Assembly (NCBI GenBank): GCA_003427395.1
Contig: BFEA01000076.1
Span: forward strand, 2,463,534 to 2,500,015
DNA: 36,482 bases
Origin: Chara braunii
Taxonomy: Eukaryota; Streptophyta; Charophyceae; Charales; Characeae
Reading direction: 5' to 3'
In this document: positions 1 through 9,105 of the stretch, piece by piece
Layout of the letters: each line of letters starts with the position of its first letter
Position numbering within the stretch: the stretch's first letter is position 1
The notes under the pieces: generated by a model
What the model was told of the DNA's origin: nothing
Database searches by the model: none
Seen by the model: the letters and a program-made list of their open reading frames with translations, nothing else
Translations under genes and position numbers: made by a program

Positions 1-993
1 TCCTCGAGTGGTGACTGATCCTTCTCTAAGTTCTGCTACTACGGCAGGTGCCCCCTTCTCCAAAGTCTGGATCAATAGTTCTCCCGACGTGCATCCTTCG
101 CTCATCCTTTCATTATCCAGCGCAAGAGTTCCTCCTTCGTATTCGAGGAACGCGTCTATGGGCTCCGCATCCTCCACCCCTTCGGGAGTGATGCAGACCC
201 GGCTGAGCCCATCAACCTTGTTCCTAATCCCCGCAATCCGTTCGATCTTATAATCGAACTGCCAGATGAATCCTACCCATCTCCCCACCGTCGGATCTAT
301 AGGCCTGTACTTCTTTAGAGCCCCTGCGACATTCGTCGGATCGATCCTTAAGATGAATCGCCTCCCAAATAGGTAGGCCTGGAAGGTCTTAAGGCAATGC
401 AGGATGACTAGGACTTCCTTCTTGAATTGCGAGTACAGCCGTTCTGCGGAGTTCAGGGTTCTACTTTCGAACCTAATTGGCCTCTCTTTTCCTCCCTCGT
501 CCCTTTGAATCAGTACGCCTCCTACGGCCAAGGGCCCTCCATCTGTTTCCAGGATGAATGGTCGTCCTACCTCATCATTAAAGCAGGGGGCCGACAAAGC
601 GACCTGCTCCGACGTCAGAATGCCCTTGAGGGTCTGGACAGCTCCCTCTCGCTCCTCCGTCCAATCAATGGTTCCTTCTTCCCTGATCATAGCCCGGATA
701 GGCTCAGCAATCTTGGCAAAGTTCTTAATGAAGATCCTCCAAAAGCCGACTACGCCTAGAAACGCCCTTACCTCCGTCGTCGTGCGTAGCGGTGTCGGCC
801 ACTGTGATATCTTGTCGGTCTTTTCCGGATCCGGCTTCCTGCCGTAAGCACCGCAACGAAATCCTAGTATAGTTACCTCCGGTATTGCTAGGATACTCTT
901 TGGTTCACTAGCCGTAATGTTGTATACTAGGAACCGGCGGAGTAAGTCCTTGATGTCCTGCAGGTGGTCCCACACAAAACGTCGGATCCCCGG
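1..993 (-). pseudogene. pol: pol: RT thumb/connection and RNase H domain (partial)
   Basis: This is an open frame of about 331 codons from just after a TAG at 994 to the window edge, with no further stop. It continues the frame of the RT fragment to its right. Early residues include VYNITASEPKSILAIPEVTI and VRAFLGVVGFWRIFIKNFAK, which match the RT thumb region of Ty3/gypsy polyproteins. RNase H follows: an ETDGGPLAVGGVL segment (first catalytic Asp, near 540), then SRTLNSAERLYSQFKKEVL, and the end of the domain at VGRWVGFIWQFDYKI with DGLSRV. RNase H would degrade the RNA strand during reverse transcription. The acidic tail near 1-120 probably leads into integrase, which is outside the window. 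Confidence 0.85.
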
Positions 994-1857
994 CTAGACT
1001 TCCGTCTCGTCCTTCTCCTGCGCGCCTTTGATCGGATTGTCATCGATGTAAGGCTCACATTTTTCTGGGAACATGTCCCCGGCCATGGCGAGCATCCTGC
1101 GTTGTGCTTCGGGCACCGCGTTTGTGAATCCCATAGGGGTCACTTGCATCTGTAGTTGGCCTACGGGGGTGAGCATAGCGGTGTATGGCCTGTCCCGAAC
1201 AACCAACGGAAGCTGGTCGTACCCTGAGTACAGATCTATCAGGGAGTAAATGCTCCGACCGACGTGCGATTCTGCTAATAAGTCAGCCTGAGGTAGCGAG
1301 CCAGCATCCCGAATGGTTACCGCATTCAACTTCTGCAGATCATGAATCCACCTTAGTGTCTTGTTAGGCTTTCGAAAGACGAACCATCGGTTTGAGTATG
1401 GCGACGCCGTAGGCTCCTCATCGAAGGAGTCCATCTTTGCTCGGAGGAGGTCTGTTACCTCTCCTGCTATCCTAAATTCATAGGATAGCCCCTTGTCATT
1501 CCAGCACTCATGTTCTATCGTGTGGATTCTGACCGGAGGGATCAACTTCGCATCCAGCCGTCCCTTCTGGTGATCACTAAAGGCAAATGCCAGGTGAAAC
1601 TCCTGGCAGGTCCTTTTGATCAGGCAGGTTTCTTCTTCCGTTAAGGACCCGTCTATCCCTATCTTCATTGTGTCAGCTACCTCATCTGGTATCCGATGTC
1701 CCTCCGTCGCCCTTCTTTCTCGGATCACTGGAAGGACCTCTTCCTCCTTCTCCATAGCCTCTTCCTTTGATGTCTCCAGTAGGATTGAGACCGGTTTTGC
1801 TTTCTTCCCTACCATCTTGTACTTTCGAACACTTCCTTCTGTGATCTTTCTCCTAAA
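994..1857 (-). pseudogene. pol: pol: reverse transcriptase fingers and palm
   Basis: A 273-codon stretch opens at ATG 1815, and its frame can be followed back to about 1857 (RRKITEGSVRKYK), where it meets the linker frame by a +1 shift at a run of five T. Counting from the ATG, residues 138-200 show the RT fingers and palm (ASPYSNRWFVFRKPNKTLRW, then IDLYSGYDQ with catalytic Asp194). Residues 256-259 are YIDD, the YxDD active site. The Ty3/gypsy motif that usually reads FGLTNAPATFQ is here GFTNAVPEAQ. The frame ends at a TAG at 994-996, directly after KDETEV, and pol resumes in frame on the other side. The domain is clearly RT, but the copy is interrupted. Confidence 0.88.
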
Positions 1858-2161
1858 AATGAACAGTCGGAATCGCCCCCGTCGCCTCTACGACTCGTGG
1901 TTGAATACTAACTAGTTTCCTATTCAGGCAATATCCCTTTTGCCCCTCCCCTTTGAACTTGGCCAAGGCCACTGAGTCCACTCCTACCTTTTGGCATCTG
2001 AGAGCCTTGACGAGTTGTAACAGATCGGGGATCTCGAGCGCGACTACTGGCACGTCTATGCGTACTTCTTTCCGTTTGGGCAGGCTAGCACCAATTTAGA
2101 CCTCTGACTCCTTTTCCGCTACCATAACACCTGGGGCTTCGTCCTCCTGCCTCCTCTTCTT
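1853..2161 (-). pseudogene. pol: pol: linker between protease and RT
   Basis: This stretch is in the same frame as the protease. It begins after the TAG at 2162 with a basic/acidic KKRRQEDEAPG stretch, meets a TAA at 2096-2098, then reads about 80 codons (VALEIPDLLQLVKALRCQKV and on to ATGAIPTVHF) to a TAG at 1853. The RT frame takes over here by skipping one base within a T run, so a one-base indel is the simplest explanation. No catalytic motif is visible. Its position and continuous coding character support a spacer domain between protease and RT. Confidence 0.6.
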
Positions 2162-2776
2162 CTAGGGCAGGCCCATCTTGATCCACTTCTTCTTGTTGAA
2201 TGCTTCCTCAATCATGATTTCTACCCTTTCTCTCATACCCTCCATTCGTGCGAAAGCCCCTTTTCGCGTACTATCCTCGAACGATGGCGACCATCTTGCC
2301 AGTTTCCCCTTCGGGGGATCTTCTCCCGTTCCAAGGAGTCGAAGGAGCTCTCCCCGGCCGGTCACTGGATCCTCTATGTCTACCATGTATGAACCATCGT
2401 GCAAGTGCATGCCTATCATCTCCACGTTCGCGCACCACGGTCTCCCGAGGATTATGTCGTGGTCCATTTCCTCCATTACAGTCATCCGCTGAAACGACCA
2501 CATCGATTCTCTGACTTCTGCCTTTACAGCACACTTCGTGACGTACCCAACGAACGGGATTTCCCCGCCAGCTCCCCGGATGCTCCCTGTTACTTCCTTG
2601 TTTACCATACATCCCGTGATCGTTGCGAAATCTCTTCTTATGAGAGTGATTTCTGCTCCCCCGTCTACTAATGCGTCGGTATGATGACTCCCGATCTGGA
2701 TTTTCAGTTTCCCTACAGGCAGCGCATGAAAGCTAAGCTTCGTCCCGGGTGGTGATCTCATGACTTCGCCGGCCTC
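2162..2776 (-). pseudogene. pol: Aspartic protease of the gypsy-like element
   Basis: About 200 codons from ATG 2761 to TAG 2162. The protease core shows an active-site loop at residues 31-41 (LVDGGAEITLI) and a second conserved block at 103-110 (IILGRPWC), both typical of retroelement aspartic proteases, which act as dimers to cut Gag-Pol. The catalytic triad is usually DTG or DSG, and here it reads DGG. That needs more than one base change, so it may be a family trait and not simple decay. A TGA at 2777 separates it in frame from the preceding region, so in the ancestor it was probably fused to Gag. Confidence 0.8.
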
Positions 2777-3391
2777 TCAGTCGGGCAAGCTCAAACGAAT
2801 GTCTACAAAGGCTTTTTCGAGATCCTCCAAATCCCCGTGACTCCTCTGAAGGTTAGCCACTTCTTGCGGAGCTTCATCCTCCCTCTCCCCTTCTGGTAAT
2901 TCGGGGTTGTCGCCTATTTCTACTCGTCGCCGAGTCAACAGTTCTCTGAGCCCTTTGAGCAACCTAGGGCTAGCCTGCAGCATGGTCTGAAAAGACACTG
3001 ACACCAAGGTTCCTAGTAACTTGCTAATGGTGTCGTCGAGCTCAGGCAAGGTCAAGATCGAAATTTGATACCGAAACTTCTTCTTAGCGGCGGTAACTTT
3101 GTCTGCAGGCTCCTCTTCCCTAAGCTTCCCGTAGACTTTCTCTGGTTCCTCGGCCTCAGGTTCTGGCTGGGGTTCGGAGCTTCCGACGACCTCCTCCATA
3201 ATGGTGTCACGGTTAATCCTTCTGCCAACCGTTCCTAGTCGAGTGGTTGCGTTCACCCTATCACGTTCGTCGTTTTCCAAGATAAAGTTGGCATGCGGCC
3301 CGCGGCCCCGCAGTTGATCCCAAATGATATCGACCACTGACTCAGCTTCTACGGCCGCTATCTCTAACCCATTGAGCATGATGACGACTCG
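2777..3391 (-). pseudogene. gag: gag/linker region between zinc knuckle and protease
   Basis: About 200 codons in the frame shared by gag and protease, bounded by in-frame TGA codons at 3392 and 2777. The translation is acidic and Glu/Pro-rich in the middle (SSEPQPEPEAEEPEKVYG) with a helical second half (KFRYQISILTLPELDDTISK, SVSFQTMLQASPRLLKGLRE). No catalytic motif is seen. Similar acidic spacers often connect nucleocapsid and protease in plant gypsy elements, but the precise role cannot be read from the sequence. Confidence 0.6.
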
Positions 3392-3610
3392 TCACATTCC
3401 TCCTGGTGAGTTCCAATTCGCCCGCTCTCCCTGTGGTCCGAATATCTCTCCCTTTATTGACCTGGTGCATCTCCTTTTTAGGATATAATGGTTGAGCTTT
3501 GGGCATGCACGCACATAATGTCCCATCGCGGTACAGTACTTGCATTGCTCGTTAGCAGAATCTCTCCGTCCTAATCCCCGGTTGGCTACTCCTGGCAGAA
3601 CCACAACTTT
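3392..3610 (-). pseudogene. gag: gag: CCHC zinc knuckle (nucleocapsid)
   Basis: A short in-frame piece between a TAG at 3611 and a TGA at 3392. Counting from its first possible start at 3604, residues 21-34 read CKYCTAMGHYVRAC, a perfect C-x2-C-x4-H-x4-C zinc knuckle as used by retroelement nucleocapsids to bind RNA. Basic residues follow. It is in the same frame as the gag pieces on both sides, so this is one Gag cut by stop codons and not a separate gene. Confidence 0.85.
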
Positions 3611-4060
3611 CTAGGGAGGGAGGGCGGGTCGGGATACTTGCGCCTGCATAACTAGTAGCGAGCCTTCCATTCTTTCAATTTTGTTGTCGACCCCGTGCAC
3701 CCGCTCATGTAGACTTTCAATCCCCTTCTTTACCTTGTCGCCTGCTCTACCGGTCAGATCTATGACCTCCCCTTCCTTAAGCAAGGCCAATGTCTCCGTT
3801 ACTACCGTCTTTTCGGCCAGATCCGTTACCGTACTGAAATCAACGTCCCTAGTGTTTACAAATTTGCTCGTCTGTTGGTAAGCCGACAGAATCTTATCCT
3901 TGTCGAACTCGGAGAACTGTCTAAGGAAGTATTTACTCATTATTCCGTCCGTGACGCCGGGGATTCTTAGTGCTACCGAAGTAAACTCCCGTAGAAAGTC
4001 ATTGTACGTTGCGAAGTTCTTCCTCTGGACTGCCGCTAAATCGGCCTCCGTTGCCATCTT
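3611..4060 (-). pseudogene. gag: gag: capsid C-terminal part and coiled-coil segment
   Basis: 148 codons from ATG 4057 to TAG 3611. The frame directly continues the upstream gag piece, with only TAG (4061) and one Lys codon between them. FATYNDFLREFTSVALRIPG and MSKYFLRQFSEFDKDKIL look like the helical second half of a Ty3/gypsy capsid (retrotransposon gag domain). After LTGRAG comes a helical heptad-like stretch (KKGIESLHERVHGVDNKIER) that may form a coiled coil. It would have contributed to particle assembly. Confidence 0.7.
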
Positions 4061-4798
4061 CTATGCTGCCAGATATTTTCTCATCATCACATCTCGGGCT
4101 TCTTTCCAAGACCGGCTCGCGGCCACAATGGCCATTATGTCCCGCCATAGGCTCAAAGACACATGCTGCCCCAGGTGGTCCATCTGCTCTTCTTGGGCCC
4201 ATTTCAACAACGCAGCCAGATTCTCGTAATCTATCAGGAATTCCGTGATGTTCGCCCCATCAAACGTCAACTTTTTCTTAGCATCCGCTAGGTAGCCTTG
4301 ATTTTTGTTTAGTGCTCGCGCGAGGGACGACACTATCTTCTTAAGGCCGCCCTCGGAGCTGCTCGCCTCGCCTGCCATACTGTTATTCGGACCTTCCTTG
4401 CCGGCCTTCTGTCCCTCCCTGGTTTTCATAGTTCCTTCCGGGTCAAACCATCCCAACACTCTTTCCTTAAGGCTCCAAAGTCCTTCGCATCCTCGGGCTA
4501 CTGCTGGCGGGGTCCGCAGGCGGCTAGCCCTACTATCCATGGTTGGCGGAGTCGTAGCCTTTTCTGCTTCCATCCCCGGAGAGTTCTCTCTCTCTTTCCT
4601 TCTCATGCTCGGCGTTCCCCCACGGTCACTACCTTTATCCCCTATTCCAGTCCCACCTCGGCTGGCTTTCCGTTCATCCCGGGGTTCCTCCTGCAGAGGG
4701 CCTTCTTCGTTCCCAGTCATCATTTCCTCAATCAATCTTGCCTTGTATTCCGCCGTCGTCTTTTCTATCTCGGCTAGTTTGCGCCTTGCATCCGTGTT
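4061..4798 (-). pseudogene. gag: gag: disordered N-terminal region and capsid start
   Basis: The frame is open from just after a TAA at 4799 to a TAG at 4061. It starts with a charged helical stretch (NTDARRKLAEIEKTTAEYKA), passes through a long Gly/Arg/Glu-rich, probably disordered part, and ends with the first helices of the capsid (KKLTFDGANITEFLIDYENL, LLKWAQEEQMDHLGQHVSLS, MRKYLAA). That last part resembles the Ty3/gypsy gag domain, where such FDG.NI..FL..YE signatures are common. A frame change near 4799 separates it from the likely N-terminus. Confidence 0.72.
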
Positions 4799-5055
4799 TT
4801 AAGCACGGCTCCTTCCGAGTTTCGGGGGCTTGTCCTATCCTTATTTCCGCCCTCTTTGGTCTCCTGAGTCCCTTGCCTGCTTCCCCCGGCTTTCCCCGAC
4901 CTTTCTCCTGTGGAGATTTCCTTCCGGTTTCCTTTGGTACCATCCGGATTTATCGATTCTCTGTCCTTCTGCCCCCCTTCGCTTTGTGCGGCACTGCCCC
5001 CTAAGCCTGGTTCTCCTTCACTCTTACGGTTATCTGTCTCCTCCTCCGTTGCCAT
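4774..5055 (-). pseudogene. gag: gag: N-terminus with likely start codon
   Basis: The ATG at 5055 sits in the context caaaATGGCAACGG and begins a hydrophilic Glu/Gly/Lys-rich stretch (MATEEETDNRKSEGEPGLGG) ending at a stop at 4774. Its C-terminal part overlaps the frame of the downstream gag piece, so one indel near 4799 probably split one protein. The frame is open for a few codons upstream, but only non-ATG starts are available there. The same A-rich ATGGC context is seen at members of the neighbouring four-copy family. Confidence 0.55.
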
Positions 5056-5494
5056 TTTGCCTAGTTCTACACAAGCCAAAGAATTCCCAGGACACACGCA
5101 ATGCGAGGTATTTAGGTTCCCTAGGCTCCCAGCTCTGTTGGCTTATCTTTATAGCCCCCTTTCCTATCCCCGTTTCCTGATTGTCGTTCCTTAAGGAGGA
5201 GCCATGACTGGCCCTGCCGGCTTCCTTTATCACAAGCTTGTTTGTAGTGCCCTTGTCCCGTCGGCCGATGCGAGGGAGTCCGGGTTAGGCATCCTGCTAG
5301 GGGAAGTCTTCCCGAGCAGCGTTTCCTATTTTTGACCTTCAAGGTTATGGTCAATCATTAGGAGTCTGCCCCCTTCTTTGTTTTTCTAGTGGGTTTTAGC
5401 CATTCAGGTCCGAGGCCCCTTTCTTATTCCCATCGGCGAACTTCCGTACGCAGCGAACTATACTCGATCTGCCCTATCGACCCGCCTGCGGATG
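5056..5494. other. Non-coding spacer between gag and the four-copy family
   Basis: No supported gene. It contains a small imperfect palindrome (gaccttcaaggttatggtc, about 5334-5352). On the minus strand there is a purine-rich run near 5370-5382. I found no convincing primer-binding site or LTR edge, although one would be expected here if the four-copy family is not part of the retrotransposon. Confidence 0.5.
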
Positions 5495-6310
5495 CTAGTC
5501 CCACTCTCGCCCTCGCGGCTCTTCTGGTTCGGTCGCCTCCTCGAATAGTTCAGCCACCCCTGCTAAATAACTCTCTCCTATCTCAATTTCCCTCCTGATT
5601 ATGCGTTCGCATCCCGCCCACTCTAGCCGTGGCGCCCTAAACATCAGGATGTGGATGACTTCCAGTAACTCGTGGGCCCTGTTTCCCCAGAACGGCCCAT
5701 GCTCCACAGCGACATCGTAGAACATCCCAATGGTAGGGGAGGGAAAGTGGCCTGCCCAGACTATCGCTGAGTCTGCCAGCTCCTGAACCCTTGCGAGGCT
5801 TCCAAAGACGAGGTCTATCATAAAACGGGGCACTCAGCATCCCAGCGGCGTGGTCGGTGCCCTGAACTCCCTCCAACCTCCCATTTCCATCCGGGTAAGT
5901 AAGCCCACGTTCCTTCTACCCCTGACTGATTGTCCTATCCGGGTCAACGTTCGGACGGTCCTTCGAAAGACCGGTGCCAGCTCATGACCTTGTGCTATTT
6001 CTACCCCCAACGAGTGCCAGCCGATCTCAGGCAGATACATGGTCCCGATAACTTCCAGATTGGAATACAGATCGTCCCCGGGTCCTCGATTGAGTCTCAT
6101 CCCTGTCCACCGACATTCTACCAACATGAAGGCGGCGTCCCGTCCCAAAGTCACGGCCCGCCATTCTATGTCGAATCCCCGATAGGTAGAACTCGACGGG
6201 AGGGATATTTCCCATCGTCCACCGTTATTCCAAGGCGGTCCGGGGTACCGGGGCTGGCGTTCCATTCGCACACGGGGCTGGCGTTCCATTCGCTCACGTC
6301 TTGCTGCCAT
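5495..6310 (-). pseudogene. Unrecognised two-domain family, copy 4
   Basis: From ATG 6310 (context acgATGGCAGC) to TAG 5495, about 272 codons in one frame with one internal TGA at 5834. Domain A includes WEISLPSSSTYRGFDIEWRA, then DAAFMLVECRW and VIGTMYLPEIGWHSLGV. Domain B follows the TGA: VPRFMIDLVFGSLARVQEL, VEHGPFWGNRAHELLEVIHI, then CERIIRREIEIGESYLAGV and an acidic tail. Because A and B are in the same frame across the stop, the ancestor was probably one protein. There is no signal peptide, transmembrane segment or catalytic motif I can name. This copy is closest to intact. The short N-terminus has repeated RMERQPR units. Confidence 0.62.
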
Positions 6311-6429
6311 CGTTGCCTTGGTGATTCCCTGCATAGTCCACATAGAAAGGGTTACAGCCAATCCCCAGAAACCGCCCACCTACTGCCCTCCTTGTCCTTC
6401 GTATTTTCATTCCTGTTTTCTAGTCCCAA

Positions 6430-7220
6430 CTATCCCTCCATACCCCTGGGAGTAGTAGCTCCCTCTGGCAGCTTGTACAGCCGGTAGAGGTCATCTATGT
6501 AGGTCGCGCCCCGACCTACCTCCCGCCGGATGATTCCCCACATGGCCTCATCACGTATTTCTGGGACTCCCGGCCTAGTATTTACTACTGCTTGTAGAAT
6601 GCAAAGCACCTCTCGCCCCTGTTCGTCCCCGAAAGGCCCCATCTCTAGGAAGGCCCGATAGTATTCTCGATACATTAACGCTTCGTCAAAATTTAGCCTA
6701 GTTACGACAGTTACCGCCTGCTCCAATCGCTCTATGCCTCCCATTAGCCTCAGCAGAAAGGGCGGTAGACTCATCCGTACGACCTCATTGGGCAGCTCGA
6801 AGATCCTGCCGCGGCAACTCTTACCTCTGCCGTCACGTCATCTCGTTCCGGGTCTGCAAACTCAAACCCCTCCCGCCAGGTTATTTGCCATGCCCCTTCG
6901 AACATTCGCACGGGGTCATCCCCGGAGGCCAAGGCAATACCAACGGTCCGCCACCCTTCTTCCGACAGGTGTAAGGATCCCGTCGCATGCACTCGCCCTG
7001 GGAGGTTCAGATTTACGCCCCCGAACTCCTCTCTCGCACGCCATTCCAGCTCCACTACTAGGTACACCGTGTCCTCCACCAACTCTACCCCCACCCAGTC
7101 CATTACCGGATTGCTTACCGCATTTCTTGCTGGCAGGCTTATTTCGACCCTGCCTTCTGATATTCTCGGTGGCAGGATCCCACGAGGTCCGTCCTCCCAG
7201 AACGTCATTCGTCGGGCCAT
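6430..7220 (-). pseudogene. Unrecognised two-domain family, copy 3
   Basis: ATG 7220 (context caagATGGCCCG) opens domain A: RVEISLPARNAVSNPVMDWV, DTVYLVVELEW, and TGSLHLSEEGWRTVGIALAS. That frame closes at 6771. Domain B is in another frame: IFELPNEVVRMSLPPFLLRL, then LEMGPFGDEQGREVLCIL, AMWGIIRREVGRGATYIDDL, ending at TAG 6430. A frame change between about 6800 and 6845 therefore separates A and B, although in copies 1 and 4 they are in the same frame. Domain B alone has no internal stop, so it is the cleanest copy of B for structure or profile searches. Confidence 0.62.
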
Positions 7221-7524
7221 CTTGCAATGTCTCCTTTCCTGCTTTCTTAGTCCGATTGCTGCACCCACCGTGATTCCATGCCTTTCGTGTTTAAGTCTAT
7301 CAGCCCTCCCCACTTATCGTACACTGGTTCTTGCCGCTATCCCCAACTCATACACGTTCAATTCTACCCCTCCCCATTTTTCGGTTGCTGCCACTTCCCC
7401 CTTGTTTCGATCCTTATGCACCATCTATGGCCTAATGTACACACTCGCTTTCTTATGTTACCCTCAATTCACAAACACCCTCCATGCTTAGGCCTTTTCG
7501 CGGTGTTCGATCCCTTGGCCTCAT

Positions 7525-8272
7525 TCAGTCGAACCACAGTACCTCGAATAGTTTAAAGACATCGTCTACGTAGGAGGGTGCGGCCGCCGCCTCCCGGCTA
7601 ACTATGGCGTCCCAAGACTCCGCCTCTACCTCTAGGCGGTCATACCTGCCTATTCTTAGGACCGTGATGACTTCCTAGGCTTTATCTCCGTAGAAGGGCC
7701 CATATTTCAACGAGAGCCTATAAAACTCCTCAGTCAGTCAAGCACACTCTATATGCACCTTTCTCATGGAGTCGGCTACTTCTAAAATGTGTTCAAACCC
7801 CCCAAACCACTCGGCTATGAACTCCGGTACCCAAGCCGTTATCCGTAGACTTGGAGGCTTAAGTTCCTTCCATCCTCCCATCACAACTCTGCTACTAACT
7901 TCGTCCCATCCCTCGTTGGCGAACCGCTTGCCTTCCTTTCGGGTTCGGGCCTCTGCATCCCCTAGAATCCATGGTGCAAAACAGGTGCCATCCATCCTCT
8001 GAAAGCACAATCGTTCCGACTGACTCTACCTTGCCTTCTGCTATATCATCCCAACCTTCCTCTTCCCTTACTGGCTTCCAAATCCGCTCTATCCATACAT
8101 ATGACAAGTCCCGGGCAACCTCAAACCCGATCCAGTCGCACGTGGTCCTCCTCCATCCATTCCCTGTTGGTATATGCATTTCTATTCCTCCTCTAAGTCG
8201 CCGTGGTTCCCAGCCTTTGAAGGTGTATTCCAACGTCCTTTCTTCTCTAGTCATCTTTCCCTTTCCTACCAT
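7525..8272 (-). pseudogene. Unrecognised two-domain family, copy 2
   Basis: Domain A starts at ATG 8272 and shows GGIEMHIPTGNGWRRTTCDW, SYVWIERIW and VGTIVLSEDGWHLF. Near 7970-8000 the frame changes and reading continues as FANEGWDEVSSRVVMGGWKE into domain B: WVPEFIAEWFGGFEHILEVA, a TGA at 7738, SLKYGPFYGDKA, a TAG at 7675, EVITVLRIG, then SWDAIVSREAAAAPSYVDDV and a TGA at 7525. It has the same order of landmarks as its neighbours and more breaks. The MGGWKEL segment before domain B also matches MGGWREF of copy 4. Confidence 0.58.
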
Positions 8273-8316
8273 TACCAGGCCACCCGCCCTTCCTAAGTTA
8301 AGTCACCCCACCCCTC

Positions 8317-9105
8317 TTAGAAGTCCCAGTCCTCTATCTCTTCACCTTCATCTTCATCACTGAAGTCGTCCTCCTCCTCGTACACCAACTCCCTTACCCC
8401 ATCTAGAAATGTCTCCCCTATTGCCACATTCCTGTAGACTATCCCCCAATGCACAGCGCTAGGGACAAAGATATTGTCTATGCTAAGGCAGTTTAGTATC
8501 TCGGCCAGCTCCCTCGCCCACTTCCCCTTGAACGGCCCCATCTCTACTGATAACCGAAAAATATCTTGCCTAGCGCATTGGTATAGCCCGAGGTTCGTCA
8601 TGGACTGGCATATCCGTACTAGCCTGCTCCGGGTTCCGAAAACCACATTCACTAGGAAGGGGGGCAGCACACATCGCATGATTCTTACGGGTCGCCTCAT
8701 GCTTCCTATATCTCTAAGTTCCACCTGTACGTCTACCCTTTCCATTTCCATTTCCCTCCGTTGACATGCAGCCCACACAACCTCTACTTCTGCCTTCCTA
8801 AACAATTATTCTATGATCATAGCTTTCTCCCCATCTTGAGACAAGTAGACCCACCCCCGAGCTTCCACTGTCCCTCAGAATTCCAAATCCATTAAACTTG
8901 GTGACAACCTCGTCAAGTTGACATTAGGCCATATTGTTTCTATCCAAAGGAAAGTATCCTCTCCTTCCAGCATTACCGTTTGATACGCTGGTTCAAGGTC
9001 CGCCCACGTCCCATTTTCCGGGAGGACGATCGATACCCCATCCTTTACAACTACTGGCATTTACGGGCCGCTAGTATAGATCGGGGAAGGCAACCATAGC
9101 GCCAT
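8317..9105 (-). pseudogene. Unrecognised two-domain family, copy 1
   Basis: The likely start is ATG 9105 (context caagATGGCGCT, like copy 3). A later ATG at 9060 directly follows an in-frame TAA at 9061. The whole unit is one frame to the stop at 8317, with TGA at 8875 and TAA at 8806 inside. Domain A: GVSIVLPENGTWADLEPAYQ, DTFLWIETIW, then WVYLSQDGEKAMIIE. Domain B: VLPPFLVNVVFGTRSRLVRI, LSVEMGPFKGKWARELAEIL, HWGIVYRNVAIGETFLDGV, and a strongly acidic tail of about 20 residues. Only 44 bp separate it from copy 2. Confidence 0.6.

Larger units (their letters stand above)
1..5055 (-). mobile_element. Ty3/gypsy-like LTR retrotransposon, partial and decayed
   Basis: Read right to left, the minus strand encodes gag (zinc knuckle included), an aspartic protease, reverse transcriptase and RNase H, the Ty3/gypsy order. 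Integrase and the 3' LTR would lie beyond the left edge. No LTR or primer-binding site was identified on the right, so the 5' boundary is unknown. It could lie in 5056-5494, or beyond 9105 if the four-copy family belongs to the element. Gag, protease and linker share one frame, broken by stops at 4061, 3611, 3392, 2777, 2162, 2096 and 1853. Frame changes occur near 4799 and 1855, and a further stop lies at 994. The copy is not functional. Confidence 0.88.
5495..9105 (-). repeat. Tandem array of four paralogous two-domain pseudogenes
   Basis: Four copies of one gene type lie head to tail on the minus strand (9105-8317, 8272-7525, 7220-6430, 6310-5495), with spacers of about 44, 304 and 119 bp. 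Each has an N-terminal, apparently beta-rich domain A and a C-terminal helical domain B. Domain A landmarks are a [IV]x[LIM]P block, a line ending in [ED]xxW, and a [LV]x[LP]x[DEI]G block. Domain B landmarks are a PxF start, then GPF followed by a helix, and an [IV]xxR[EN] block ending with [TS][FY][ILV][DA][DG][VL]. The copies are too diverged to be recent duplications. The family was not recognised. Confidence 0.7.

Noticed and set aside
4061-4063. Programmed read-through of the TAG in gag
   Set aside because: The same frame has several more stops before the protease, so there is no reason to single this one out.
5056-5494. LTR of the left gypsy element
   Set aside because: No TG/CA edges, primer-binding site or second copy could be found.
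6815-6845. A mini-intron (gtaag...cag) joining domains A and B of copy 3
   Set aside because: The distance of about 20 bp is too short for a spliceosomal intron; a small indel is simpler.
1-9105. Stop codon reassignment (TAA/TAG read as Gln, as in some ulvophyte algae) to explain in-frame stops
   Set aside because: TGA codons interrupt the same frames as well, and frame changes are present, so decay explains the data better.
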